Assembly: GCA_020637515.1 (NCBI GenBank)
Contig: JACKKG010000001.1
Coordinates: 682,001 to 746,000 of the forward strand
Length of the DNA stretch: 64,000 nucleotides
Reading direction: 5' to 3'
Origin: Rhodobacter sp.
Lineage (GTDB): Bacteria; Pseudomonadota; Alphaproteobacteria; Rhodobacterales; Rhodobacteraceae
The translations under genes were made by a program, and so were the position numbers. Shown here piece by piece: positions 16,703 through 24,829 of the stretch. The notes beneath the pieces are model-generated. The model made no database searches and was not told the DNA's origin. It saw only the letters and a program-made list of their open reading frames with translations. The first letter of the stretch is position 1, and every line of letters begins with the position of its first letter.

Positions 16703-18156
16703 AAACCTTCCTCGCCTGTCTCGCAACCGAGACAAACTCGTTCTCGCCGATGCCGACGGGCCTGTCGGGCTTTGCCGAAGGGATCATCCACCACGGCACC
16801 GCCACCCGGGACCCGGCGATCTACTGGACCGGCGCGCTGCACCTTTGGCGCGCGGCGGCCGAGGCGCGCGGCTGGCCCGTGGTCGAAAGCCTGGCGACCT
16901 TTGCCCAACCCTCGGGGCCGACCGTGCGCAAGGTCTACGAAGATTTCCGCGACGAGATCCTGCGCGACCTCAAGGCCGCGATGCCGGTGGATATCGTGCT
17001 GCTGCAACTGCACGGCGCGATGATCGCCGACGGCTATCCGGATTGCGAGGGCGACCTGATCGCCCGCATCCGCGAGATCGCGCCCACGGCCAAGATCGGC
17101 GCCACGCTGGACCCGCATTGCCACCTGACCCAGGCGATGATCGACAACGCCACCGCGCTGATCTGCTTCAAGGAATACCCGCATGTGGACGTGCTGGACC
17201 GCGCGCGCGAGCTGTTCACCCTGCTGGCCGATGCCGCCGAAGGGCGCATCCACCCCGTGATGCGCGACCACGATTGCCGCATCATCATGGCCATGCCCAC
17301 GCCCGAGGGGCCGATGCGCGCCTTTGTCGATGCCATGACCGCGCGGGAATCCGAACCCGGCGTGCTGTCGCTGTCGCTGGCCCACGGGTTTCCCTGGGGC
17401 GACCACCCGCGCACGGGCGCGCGCGCGCTGGCGATCACCGACGGCGACCCCGCGCTAGCCGAACGCATGGCTCGCGAACTGGCGGAAAAACTGTGGCGCG
17501 AACGCAAGGACATCTTTCAGCAGGTGCTGAGCATCGACGCCGCGCTGGACCGCGCCGCCGGGCACAATCAGGGCCCGATCGTGCTGGCTGACATGTCGGA
17601 CAACGCGGGCGGCGGCGCGCCATCGGATTCCACCTTTCTGTTGCGGGCGATGCTGGAACGGGGCCTGACCTCGATCGCATCGGGGATCTACTGGGACCCG
17701 GGCGTGGTGCGGCTGTGCCAGGACGCGGGCGAAGGCGCCACCTTGCCTGTGCGGCTGGGCGGCAAATGCGGGCCGATGTCGGGCGATCCCCTGGACCTGA
17801 CGGTCACCATCCGCCGCGTCGCCACCGGCCTGACGCAACGCTTTGGCACGCTGCCGGTCAACCTGGGCACCGCGGTCTGGTTGCGGATCGAGGACGCGGA
17901 TATTGATCTTGTGGTGAATGACTCCCGCACCCAGACCTTCCACCCTGAGGCCTTTACCGGGCTGGGCATCGATCTTGACCGCAAGCGGCATGTCTGCGTG
18001 AAATCCTCGAACCACTACCGCGCCGGGTTCGCGCCCATCGCCAGCACGATCATCCCCATTGCCTCGCCGGGGGCGATCACGCCCGACTTCACCGCGATTC
18101 CCTACCGCCACCGCGCCCTGAACTATTGGCCCAAGGTCGAGGACCCTTTCGCATGA
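16699..18156 (+). CDS. M81 family metallopeptidase (MlrC-like)
   Basis: A 485-residue protein of the MlrC/M81 family, named after the microcystin-degrading enzyme of Sphingomonas. It begins ACLATETNSFSPMPTG, the typical family N-terminus, and contains LLQLHGAMIADGYPDCEGDL, LDPHCHLTQAM and LADMSDNAGGGAPSDSTFLLRAM, which carry most conserved acidic and histidine residues. Many family members away from microcystin loci lie beside amino-acid or peptide transporters and probably hydrolyse small amide bonds. Here it follows a TRAP transporter and an oxidase and overlaps an alpha/beta hydrolase (ATGA). Confidence 0.9.
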   Translation: MKTFLACLATETNSFSPMPTGLSGFAEGIIHHGTATRDPAIYWTGALHLWRAAAEARGWPVVESLATFAQPSGPTVRKVYEDFRDEILRDLKAAMPVDIVLLQLHGAMIADGYPDCEGDLIARIREIAPTAKIGATLDPHCHLTQAMIDNATALICFKEYPHVDVLDRARELFTLLADAAEGRIHPVMRDHDCRIIMAMPTPEGPMRAFVDAMTARESEPGVLSLSLAHGFPWGDHPRTGARALAITDGDPALAERMARELAEKLWRERKDIFQQVLSIDAALDRAAGHNQGPIVLADMSDNAGGGAPSDSTFLLRAMLERGLTSIASGIYWDPGVVRLCQDAGEGATLPVRLGGKCGPMSGDPLDLTVTIRRVATGLTQRFGTLPVNLGTAVWLRIEDADIDLVVNDSRTQTFHPEAFTGLGIDLDRKRHVCVKSSNHYRAGFAPIASTIIPIASPGAITPDFTAIPYRHRALNYWPKVEDPFA

Positions 18157-19013
18157 CCAACGCACTGATGGCTGCCCGCGACGCCTTTCTGGCGCGCTTT
18201 CCCGAAACCCGTATCGACCTGGACGGCCGCGACTGGGGCCTGATCGACACCGGCGGCGCGGGCGCGGTCTTTCTGTTCCTGCCCGGCACGCTGGGCCGGT
18301 CGGACGTGTTCTTTCAACAGATCGCGGCGCTGGCGGGCGACATGCGGGTGCTGTCGGTCAGCTATCCGGCTTCGGGTGGGGTGGTGGACTGGGCGGCCAG
18401 CCTGGTGACCCTGCTGGATCGGCTGGGGATCGACCGGGTGGCGGTGCTGGGCTCATCGCTGGGGGGCTATCTGGCGCAGTATTTCGCCGCCACCTATCCC
18501 GGCCGCGTGCGCCACCTCTTCGCCGCGAACACCCTGCACGAGATCGTCGAGGCCGCGCATCGCCCGCCCTATTCGCTGGACCTGTGGACCGCACCCATCG
18601 CAGAGCTGCGCAACGGGTTCCACATGGGCATGGGCGCCTGGGTGCAGGCCCATCCAGATCACGCCGAGATGGTCGAATTCCTGCTGGCCGAGGCCGACGG
18701 CCGCATTCTGGAATCCGAACTGCGCGCGCGTCTGGACGGGATCAAGACCGGCCCGGCGCTGCCGCCCCTGTCGAACGCCGCCGATACCGCCACGGTCATC
18801 GAAAGCACCGACGACCCGCTGATCCCGCCGCCGATGCGCGCCGCCGTCCGCGCCCGCAACGCGCCCGCGCCGGCGTTCCGCTTTGCCTGGGGCGGCCATT
18901 TCCCCTATCTGATCCGCCCCGATCTCTACACCGGATTGCTGCGCGCGCGGCTGGGATTGGCGCCTCTGCCGGCCGATTGGCGACCCGCCAACGACGGGGT
19001 GATGCAGGCATGA
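18153..19013 (+). CDS. Alpha/beta hydrolase
   Basis: A 286-residue alpha/beta-fold hydrolase. The nucleophile elbow is VLGSSLGGYLAQ (Ser in G-S-S-L-G), the acid is probably in the STDDPLIPPPM loop, and the histidine is in WGGHFPYLI near the C-terminus. It could cleave an ester, lactone or amide in the same pathway. It is translationally coupled on both sides (ATGA with the M81 gene; TGA/ATG overlap with the cyclodeaminase-like gene). The frame extends 27 bases upstream, but the overlapping ATG at 18153 fits the operon pattern. Confidence 0.87.
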   Translation: MTNALMAARDAFLARFPETRIDLDGRDWGLIDTGGAGAVFLFLPGTLGRSDVFFQQIAALAGDMRVLSVSYPASGGVVDWAASLVTLLDRLGIDRVAVLGSSLGGYLAQYFAATYPGRVRHLFAANTLHEIVEAAHRPPYSLDLWTAPIAELRNGFHMGMGAWVQAHPDHAEMVEFLLAEADGRILESELRARLDGIKTGPALPPLSNAADTATVIESTDDPLIPPPMRAAVRARNAPAPAFRFAWGGHFPYLIRPDLYTGLLRARLGLAPLPADWRPANDGVMQA

Positions 19014-19984
19014 GGGTTCTGTCGAACACCGACATCGCCGCGCTGCTTCCGATGGATCAGGCGATCGCCGTGATCGACCGCACCATGCGCAGCGTGTCCA
19101 GCGGCGATGCGCAACTGCCGCTCAGGCATGTCGTGCCGGTGGGCGGGGCGAACATGATGGGCGTCATGTCGGGCGCGCTGGGCGATCCCATGTGCTTTGG
19201 CGTCAAGCTGGTCAGCCTGTTCCCCGGCAATCCGGCCAAGGGGCTTTCCGGCCATCGCGGCGCGGTGGTGCTGTTCGAAAGCGAAACCGGCGGCGCGGTG
19301 GCGATGATGGACGCCGGCCTGCTGACCGCGATCCGCACCGCCGCCGCCAGCGCCGTCGCCACCCGCGCGCTGGCCCGGGACCAGGCCACCCGCCTGACCA
19401 TCGTCGGCACCGGCGAGCAGGCCGAACACCACCTGGCCGCCATGCTGGCCGTGCGGCCCATCGACTCCGTGCATATCGTCGGCCGCCGCGCCGAAAAGGC
19501 CGCCGCCTTTGCCGCCCATGCGGCCGCCGCGCACCCCGGGCTGACCCTGGTCCACGGCACCGATGTGCAGGCGGGGGTGCGGGGCGCGGACATTGTTTGC
19601 ACCGTCACCAATTCCGCCACGCCGGTGCTGCTGGGCGACTGGCTGGAACCGGGGCAGCATGTGAACGTCGTCGGCGCCTCGATCCCGTCCAGGCGCGAGG
19701 TCGATGACGCGCTGGTCCTGCGCAGCGAGATCTTCTGCGATTATCGCCCCTCGCTGCTGGCCCAGGCGGGCGAGGTGGTGGACACCCTGAAAGCCGGCCT
19801 CATCACCGAAGACCACCTGAAGCCCGAGATCGGCGCCGTGCTGAACGGCGCGCCCGGGCGGTCCGGGCCCGAGGCGATCACCGTCTACCGGTCGCTGGGG
19901 ATCGTCGCGCAGGATCTGGCCGCCGCGACCCATGCCCTGACCCGGGCCCAGAGCGAGGGACGCGGCCAGGTCGTCAGCTTCTGA
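19010..19984 (+). CDS. Ornithine cyclodeaminase / mu-crystallin family protein
   Basis: A 324-residue member of the OCD/mu-crystallin family. It has the N-terminal substrate region (LPLRHVVPV, GVKLVSLFPGN), MMDAGLLTAIRTAAASAVATRALAR, and the Rossmann motif VGTGEQAEHH (in place of strict GxGxQA). Members include ornithine cyclodeaminase, alanine dehydrogenase and N-alkyl-amino-acid/imine reductases. In this operon with an FAD oxidase and TRAP importer it may act on a cyclic imine or amino acid. It is the last gene of the operon and overlaps the convergent HDAC-like gene by 11 bases. Confidence 0.9.
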   Translation: MRVLSNTDIAALLPMDQAIAVIDRTMRSVSSGDAQLPLRHVVPVGGANMMGVMSGALGDPMCFGVKLVSLFPGNPAKGLSGHRGAVVLFESETGGAVAMMDAGLLTAIRTAAASAVATRALARDQATRLTIVGTGEQAEHHLAAMLAVRPIDSVHIVGRRAEKAAAFAAHAAAAHPGLTLVHGTDVQAGVRGADIVCTVTNSATPVLLGDWLEPGQHVNVVGASIPSRREVDDALVLRSEIFCDYRPSLLAQAGEVVDTLKAGLITEDHLKPEIGAVLNGAPGRSGPEAITVYRSLGIVAQDLAAATHALTRAQSEGRGQVVSF

Positions 19985-21089
19985 ACCCGCAAGCCCGCGC
20001 CTGCGCCTCGAGCCGGGCGCGCTGATAGGCGATCAGATCGGCGTCGGGCTGGGTGCTTTCGATCATCGGCAGGGTCGGGTCCTCGACCGCGGTGCGGTGG
20101 CCCGACAGCTCTTCGATCACGGCCAGACCGCAGAAGGGCACAACCGCCTCGGCATAGCCGCCTTCGTGCACCACCACCAGCTTGCCGCCGCACAGCGCGT
20201 CGGCCAGCGCCATGACGCGGCGCGTCATCGTGCGGAAGGTGCCGCCATGCGCCTGCATCCGCGCCAGCGGATCGAAGGCATTCGCATCATACCCCGAGGC
20301 GACGACGATCAGATCCGGCGCAAAGGCCCGCACCGCGGGTTCCACCAGCAGCTCGAACGCATCGAGATAGGTCTGGTGCCCCATCCCCGGCATCAATTCC
20401 ACATTCAGATTGCAACCAGCGCCTGCCCCCTGGCCCCGGTTCGCGGCCAGGCCGGATTCGGGCGGGTAGCACAGGCTCTGATGCAGCGAGATCGTCAACG
20501 TATCGGCCCGCTCCAGATAGACCGCTTCGGTGCCGTTGCCGTGGTGCACGTCCCAGTCGATGACCGCCACCTTCAGGGGCCCATGCTCTGCCCGGGCGGA
20601 TTCCAGCGCGATCGGGATATTCGCCAACAGACAGAACCCCATCCCCTGTTCGGGCCGGCAGTGGTGCCCCGGCGGCCGCGACAGGGAATAGGCGTTGCGA
20701 TGCACACCCGCCAGAACATCCGCCACCGCCTGCCGCGCCAGGCCGGCGGACAGCGCGGCGATCTCGTAGCTGCCCGGGCCGAAGGGCGCGCCAAAGCCGG
20801 CCTCGCCGCCGCCGGCATCGCTCATCGCTTTCAGCCGGTCCAGATAGTCGGGCTCGTGCACGCGGTCCATCTCGGCGCGGGTGGCAGGACGGGCGCTGCG
20901 CACGTCCAGTTGCGCGGTCAGCCCCGACACGTCCATCAACGATTTCAGCCGTCGCTTGGTGTCCGGCGATTCCGGGTGGCCGGCGCCGCTGACGGGCTGC
21001 ACCCAGCCACCGACCGGCATGACCAGCGCGTGCGGCACGCCCTGATGGTGCCACAGGCACCGCTCGTCGAAATAGAATCCGGTCCTCAT
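19974..21089 (-). CDS. HDAC-like acetylpolyamine amidohydrolase family protein
   Basis: A 371-residue zinc amidohydrolase of the class II histone deacetylase/acetylpolyamine amidohydrolase family. The catalytic parts are complete: SRPPGHH (His142, His143), zinc ligands Asp180 and His182 in DWDVHHGNGT, Asp268 in ASGYDAN, and Tyr312 in HEGGY. Such enzymes remove acyl groups from acylated amines. It lies 32 bases downstream of the LuxR gene on the same strand, so it appears to be the last gene of the amide-transport/dimethylformamidase operon, and may cleave an N-acyl amine in the same pathway (inference). Confidence 0.9.
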   Translation of the reverse strand: MRTGFYFDERCLWHHQGVPHALVMPVGGWVQPVSGAGHPESPDTKRRLKSLMDVSGLTAQLDVRSARPATRAEMDRVHEPDYLDRLKAMSDAGGGEAGFGAPFGPGSYEIAALSAGLARQAVADVLAGVHRNAYSLSRPPGHHCRPEQGMGFCLLANIPIALESARAEHGPLKVAVIDWDVHHGNGTEAVYLERADTLTISLHQSLCYPPESGLAANRGQGAGAGCNLNVELMPGMGHQTYLDAFELLVEPAVRAFAPDLIVVASGYDANAFDPLARMQAHGGTFRTMTRRVMALADALCGGKLVVVHEGGYAEAVVPFCGLAVIEELSGHRTAVEDPTLPMIESTQPDADLIAYQRARLEAQARACGFRS

Positions 21090-21121
21090 GGGCCCTCCGG
21101 TCTGGCAGGAATTGGGGGATG

Positions 21122-22084
21122 TCAGGGTTCGCGCGAAACCGGCTGATCCGACAGGATCGCCCGGGTCAGCGCCGCCCGGCTGGAGACGCCGGCCTTTTCA
21201 AAGATGCGCGCGGTCTGGTTGCGCACCGTGGTCGGCGCGATCCCCAGTTCACGGGCGATTTCCTTGTGCGTGAACCCCTCGGCGATCAGTTCCGCAACCT
21301 CGCGTTCGCGGGCCGAGAAGTTGTCCAGCATCCGGCGCGGGATCAACCGCAGTTCCGTAAGCTTGTGCCCGCCCGCCAACGCGGTCGGATTGGCCAGCAC
21401 GTTGAAGCCGCGCGCGTCCAGGAAATCGTCGAAACTGGCGCCTCCGCGCCCCGGTTCGCCGCGCCAGCCCGACCACAGGGTCAGGGCCGCCGCGCTGCCC
21501 GCGACCGGGCGGCCGTGGGCATCGACCAGCAAGCGCAGATCGCCCGCTCCCCCGTCCGAGGCCCGGTCGAGCATCCCCTGCATGTGGTCCAGCGCGCAGG
21601 ACAGGAACGTCAGTTCGCCGGTGTCCAGGCTGCGCGCCGAAACACCGCTGCGATAGGCCGAGATGAACAACTGCGGCCTGAGCGGGTCCTGCGCGCGCGT
21701 GACCACGCTGAGCTTGCGCAGACCGTAGCGATCGGCCAGCGCGATCATCCCGTCGGTGTGGCGGCTGCCGTCGCGGTCGTATTGCGCCCAAAGCCGGCCC
21801 TCGGTCTTCATGTTCTTGACGTCGGTGGCCAGCAGGTCCTCGGACCGGATGACATTCCAGAAGGCGACATAATCGGCGGGCAGGTTGTGCAGGGTCGTGC
21901 CCATGATCTCGACCGAAGGGGGGGTCATGTCGGCCCAGCCCAGCCAGGCCGCGTCAAAACCGATGATGCCCGAGAGTTCCTCGGCCGCCCAGTTCAGCAA
22001 CGCGGGGCCATCAAGATCGCGGCGCGCCTCGTGCAGGGCGCCGACGAACTGGCTGAAGGCTTGCAACTCCGTCCCCTCGCGCAT
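21122..22084 (-). CDS. LuxR-family transcriptional regulator, DmfR-like by context
   Basis: A 320-residue regulator with a C-terminal LuxR helix-turn-helix (LSAREREVAELIAEGFTHKEIARELGIAPTTVRNQTARIFEKAG, about 260-310) and a roughly 250-residue N-terminal sensory region with no receiver Asp or autoinducer signature that I recognise. The frame is open upstream, but the start at 22084 leaves a 59-base gap to the amidohydrolase gene and fits the alignment of the domain. On the Paracoccus aminophilus plasmid pAMI2, dmfA1A2 expression is activated by a LuxR-family regulator (DmfR); the neighbourhood here suggests an equivalent role. That is a contextual call, not homology measured here. Confidence 0.85.
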   Translation of the reverse strand: MREGTELQAFSQFVGALHEARRDLDGPALLNWAAEELSGIIGFDAAWLGWADMTPPSVEIMGTTLHNLPADYVAFWNVIRSEDLLATDVKNMKTEGRLWAQYDRDGSRHTDGMIALADRYGLRKLSVVTRAQDPLRPQLFISAYRSGVSARSLDTGELTFLSCALDHMQGMLDRASDGGAGDLRLLVDAHGRPVAGSAAALTLWSGWRGEPGRGGASFDDFLDARGFNVLANPTALAGGHKLTELRLIPRRMLDNFSAREREVAELIAEGFTHKEIARELGIAPTTVRNQTARIFEKAGVSSRAALTRAILSDQPVSREP

Positions 22085-22143
22085 GGCACGATCCCCCGGA
22101 CGTTCCGTTCCGGGCTCAGCGTAGTGCCCCCTTGACGCCCGAG

Positions 22144-24456
22144 TCAACGCCACAGCTTTTCCTCGCCGATATGGGCGCCGCCCGGCAGCGGCCCGGGTTT
22201 CACAAAGGCATCGAGGACGTTCTTCATGAAGCGCGCGACGTTGTTCTGCCCGCCGTTCACCGGCAGCGCCATCGACCAGGCGATCGAGCCGATCCCCAGG
22301 CAGGCGCCGTCGTTCGCGGTGGTGAAATAGGTGATGTCGGCGCGCACCTGAGGGTCCTGCGTGCCGCCGCGCCCCGGAAAGGCATAGGTGATTTCCTCGC
22401 TCACCAGCGGGTAGTTGTCGGAAAACCCGTCGGCCATGCCCAGCAGCAGCGTGTGCGGCGGCGTGCCCAGCGCCAGGTCGTAGCGGTCGATCTCGATCCC
22501 CGCCGCGCCGCCCAGGCCCAGGCCGAATTCGCCGATCTTCTCGTCGGCACCGATACCGTCGAACATCCAGTCCACGCGCTTGTGGAAACTGTCGGGCATC
22601 CGTTCGAAATGGGTGCAGCGGTCCATGCCTTCGGCGGTAAAGCCGATGCCGACGATCTTTTGCGGCGCCCGCCCGCGCGACCGCCACAGGCCCGAGCGTT
22701 CGCCAGTGCAGGCCAGATAGCCCTCGCCGGCCTCGGCCTGCCAGGCGCGCGAGCCGGTGTCGAGCTTGCGCACTTCCATGATCTCGGGTTCGCCCTGGCG
22801 CAGGCCCGAAACCCAGTAATACCCGTTGCCGCCGGCATAGATCACCCGGCCGCCCCGGGTCAGATAGTCCTCGGTCGCGTCCATCATGCGTTCGGAATAG
22901 TATTCCGGATGCGTGCTGTTGATGACCACGCGGTAGGGTTCCAGCGCGGCCGCGCCTTCGGCGTGGAGGTCGTGGTCGGTCAGGATCTCATAGTCGTGGC
23001 CCGATTGTTCCATCCACCAGATCAGCGACAGGTCGGCAGGCAAGGCCCAGGGGAACCCCATGGCCGAACTGCGATACTTTGGCCGGATGTTCAGGATCGG
23101 TCGCAAGTAGCTGGAATAGCAGCACCCCGCGCCGTCCGAATGGTGGTCATAGGTGCTGAGACCGAATTCGTTCAGCTTGACGAAATCCACGTCGCGCCGG
23201 GTCAGGATCGGCGTGTGCGCGGTGATCGCCTGGGCGATCGGCGCCTCATAGGCCAGATGCTCGTTCGCATAGGCCAGGTAGGTAAAGGTGGACATCAGGA
23301 TCGCCACCGGCGCTTTCGGCGTCTCGGCGCGGACGAAAAAGGGGACGTGGTCCTCGGCCCCGTCTGTGGTCAGCTTCAGCGCGTAGACCCCGCTTTTCAG
23401 CCCCTTGAGCACCGTCCATTCGACCGTCGGCTCCCAGCGGCAATCGGTCATCGCATCGTCGTGGAAATGCACACCGCCGTATTGGCCGGGGTTCAGCCGG
23501 TAGCTGTCATCGCGACCCTGCCAGTTCCAGCCGGTCATGCCGCGCACCGGGCGGTTCATCCCCTGCGCGTGCAGCCCGTGCGGCCCCACGTCCTGGATGG
23601 TATCGCCGATGCCGGTATCGGTATAGCCCAGCGTCGGGTCCCACCAGGCGACAAGACCCTGCGAAACAGGCTCTGCACCGGCGGAAATCGCCTGAATCTC
23701 GTCATCCGACAGGACCCGGTTCCATAGCCCGGTGCGGTCGATCTTGCCGTTGTAGAGCGTTTCGACAAAGCGGCCGCGCTGGTCGTTCCAGTCGCTGGCC
23801 CCGGCCCACAGGAACGGGGCCTCGGCCACCGCCGCCTTTGGCGCGGTGTTCAGAACCGAGGTGACGATGCTGTCGTAATCATAGGGCGCAACCAGCCCCA
23901 ACTTGCCGTTGTAGCGCCCCACCCGGCCCAGTTGCACCAGCCGCGCGCGTTTGGTCGCGGCGTCCCAGGTGGCGGCGACGAAATACCAGCTGCGCGGGAT
24001 CAGCGGCACCTCGGCGGTGACCTGGTCCACGTCCTGCCCGTCGCCGACCCAGAATTCCAGGTGCCCCTCAGGGTTGATGCCCAGCGCCCAACCCTGCGAG
24101 CCCGAGATGTCCCAGCGCCCCAGCATGGTCTGCCGCCGCGTGCCGGGCGCGGTGGGAAAGACGAAACCCGCCAGCGTGAAGCTGCCGTCGGCGACGTCGT
24201 GCACCTCCATCCCCGAGACCTGCGCATACGAGCCCTTCTGCGTGAACTGGCGCCGGACGTGCAGGCGGTCGGGCATGGCGCCCGGCACGGCCTCTTCCAC
24301 GAAACCGGGGCCGGCGGCATTCTCGTCGCCGTGCAGCAGACGCACCAGGGTGGCGCGCGCCTCGGTCACGCCCTCGGCCGAGATCATGAACCGCATCGCG
24401 TCGCCGGGTTTCACCGACCAGGGGGTGCAGTAACCAAAGATGCGGTGCTTGGCCAT
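22144..24456 (-). CDS. dmfA2: N,N-dimethylformamidase large (beta) subunit-like amidohydrolase
   Basis: A 770-residue homologue of the dimethylformamidase large subunit (about 760 residues in Paracoccus). Residues about 85-265 read as a LamG/concanavalin-like domain (GRWDISGSQGWAL, WYFVAATWD, GKIDRTGLWNRVLSDDEI); the C-terminal half holds the catalytic core. The known enzyme binds one iron through two tyrosines and a glutamate. Matching residues here are probably Tyr396 (TYLAYAN), Tyr436 (STYDHHSDG) and Glu518 (STHPEYYS), all present. It hydrolyses N-substituted formamides to formate plus amine, although the natural substrate here could be another small amide. It begins four bases after the frame carrying the small subunit, as expected for dmfA1-dmfA2. 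Confidence 0.93.
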   Translation of the reverse strand: MAKHRIFGYCTPWSVKPGDAMRFMISAEGVTEARATLVRLLHGDENAAGPGFVEEAVPGAMPDRLHVRRQFTQKGSYAQVSGMEVHDVADGSFTLAGFVFPTAPGTRRQTMLGRWDISGSQGWALGINPEGHLEFWVGDGQDVDQVTAEVPLIPRSWYFVAATWDAATKRARLVQLGRVGRYNGKLGLVAPYDYDSIVTSVLNTAPKAAVAEAPFLWAGASDWNDQRGRFVETLYNGKIDRTGLWNRVLSDDEIQAISAGAEPVSQGLVAWWDPTLGYTDTGIGDTIQDVGPHGLHAQGMNRPVRGMTGWNWQGRDDSYRLNPGQYGGVHFHDDAMTDCRWEPTVEWTVLKGLKSGVYALKLTTDGAEDHVPFFVRAETPKAPVAILMSTFTYLAYANEHLAYEAPIAQAITAHTPILTRRDVDFVKLNEFGLSTYDHHSDGAGCCYSSYLRPILNIRPKYRSSAMGFPWALPADLSLIWWMEQSGHDYEILTDHDLHAEGAAALEPYRVVINSTHPEYYSERMMDATEDYLTRGGRVIYAGGNGYYWVSGLRQGEPEIMEVRKLDTGSRAWQAEAGEGYLACTGERSGLWRSRGRAPQKIVGIGFTAEGMDRCTHFERMPDSFHKRVDWMFDGIGADEKIGEFGLGLGGAAGIEIDRYDLALGTPPHTLLLGMADGFSDNYPLVSEEITYAFPGRGGTQDPQVRADITYFTTANDGACLGIGSIAWSMALPVNGGQNNVARFMKNVLDAFVKPGPLPGGAHIGEEKLWR

Positions 24457-24460
24457 GTCG

Positions 24461-24829
24461 TCAGCTTTCCAACAGATCGTTGACCCGCAGCAGGAAGACG
24501 GCGTGATACGCCTCGTCGCGGGTTTGATAGACGCGGTCGTCCACGACGCGCGGCGGCTTGCCCGGCTCGCCCGACAGGGCCATCACGGTATAGGTCCAGG
24601 CCTCGGGCGGGCCGTCCTGCAAGATGGCGTATTTGTCGGGCATCTCGCCCCGGCGGAAATAGTTCAGCACCCGCGCCAGCGCGTCGGAATGCGGCCCCAG
24701 AGGCGCGGCCTTGTGTTCCTCGAGCAGGTCGGGCGTGATGAGGGTCTTCAGCCGGTCGCGCAGGCGACGGTCGAACCGGCGATAGGCGATCTCTTGCTTG
24801 TCGGGGATTTCGGTGGCCTCTTCGGGCAT
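24461..24829 (-). CDS. dmfA1: Dimethylformamidase small (alpha) subunit from an internal in-frame start
   Basis: A nested reading of the permease fusion: ATG at 24829 gives a 122-residue protein close to the usual small-subunit size. GGGAGGAG lies 5 bases upstream, and would also encode Gly-Gly-Glu of the fusion junction. The protein is charged and soluble, with YRRFDRRLRDRL, VLNYFRRGEMPDKYAIL and the C-terminal TRDEAYHAVFLLRVNDL. It lies immediately before dmfA2, the standard order for this alpha/beta enzyme. Whether the cell makes the free subunit, the fusion, or both cannot be decided from sequence. Confidence 0.6.
   Translation of the reverse strand: MPEEATEIPDKQEIAYRRFDRRLRDRLKTLITPDLLEEHKAAPLGPHSDALARVLNYFRRGEMPDKYAILQDGPPEAWTYTVMALSGEPGKPPRVVDDRVYQTRDEAYHAVFLLRVNDLLES

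Noticed and set aside
22095..22114. Hairpin CCCGGA/TCCGGG before the LuxR gene
   Set aside because: Six-base stem with an 8-base loop and no U-run; frequent by chance at this GC content.
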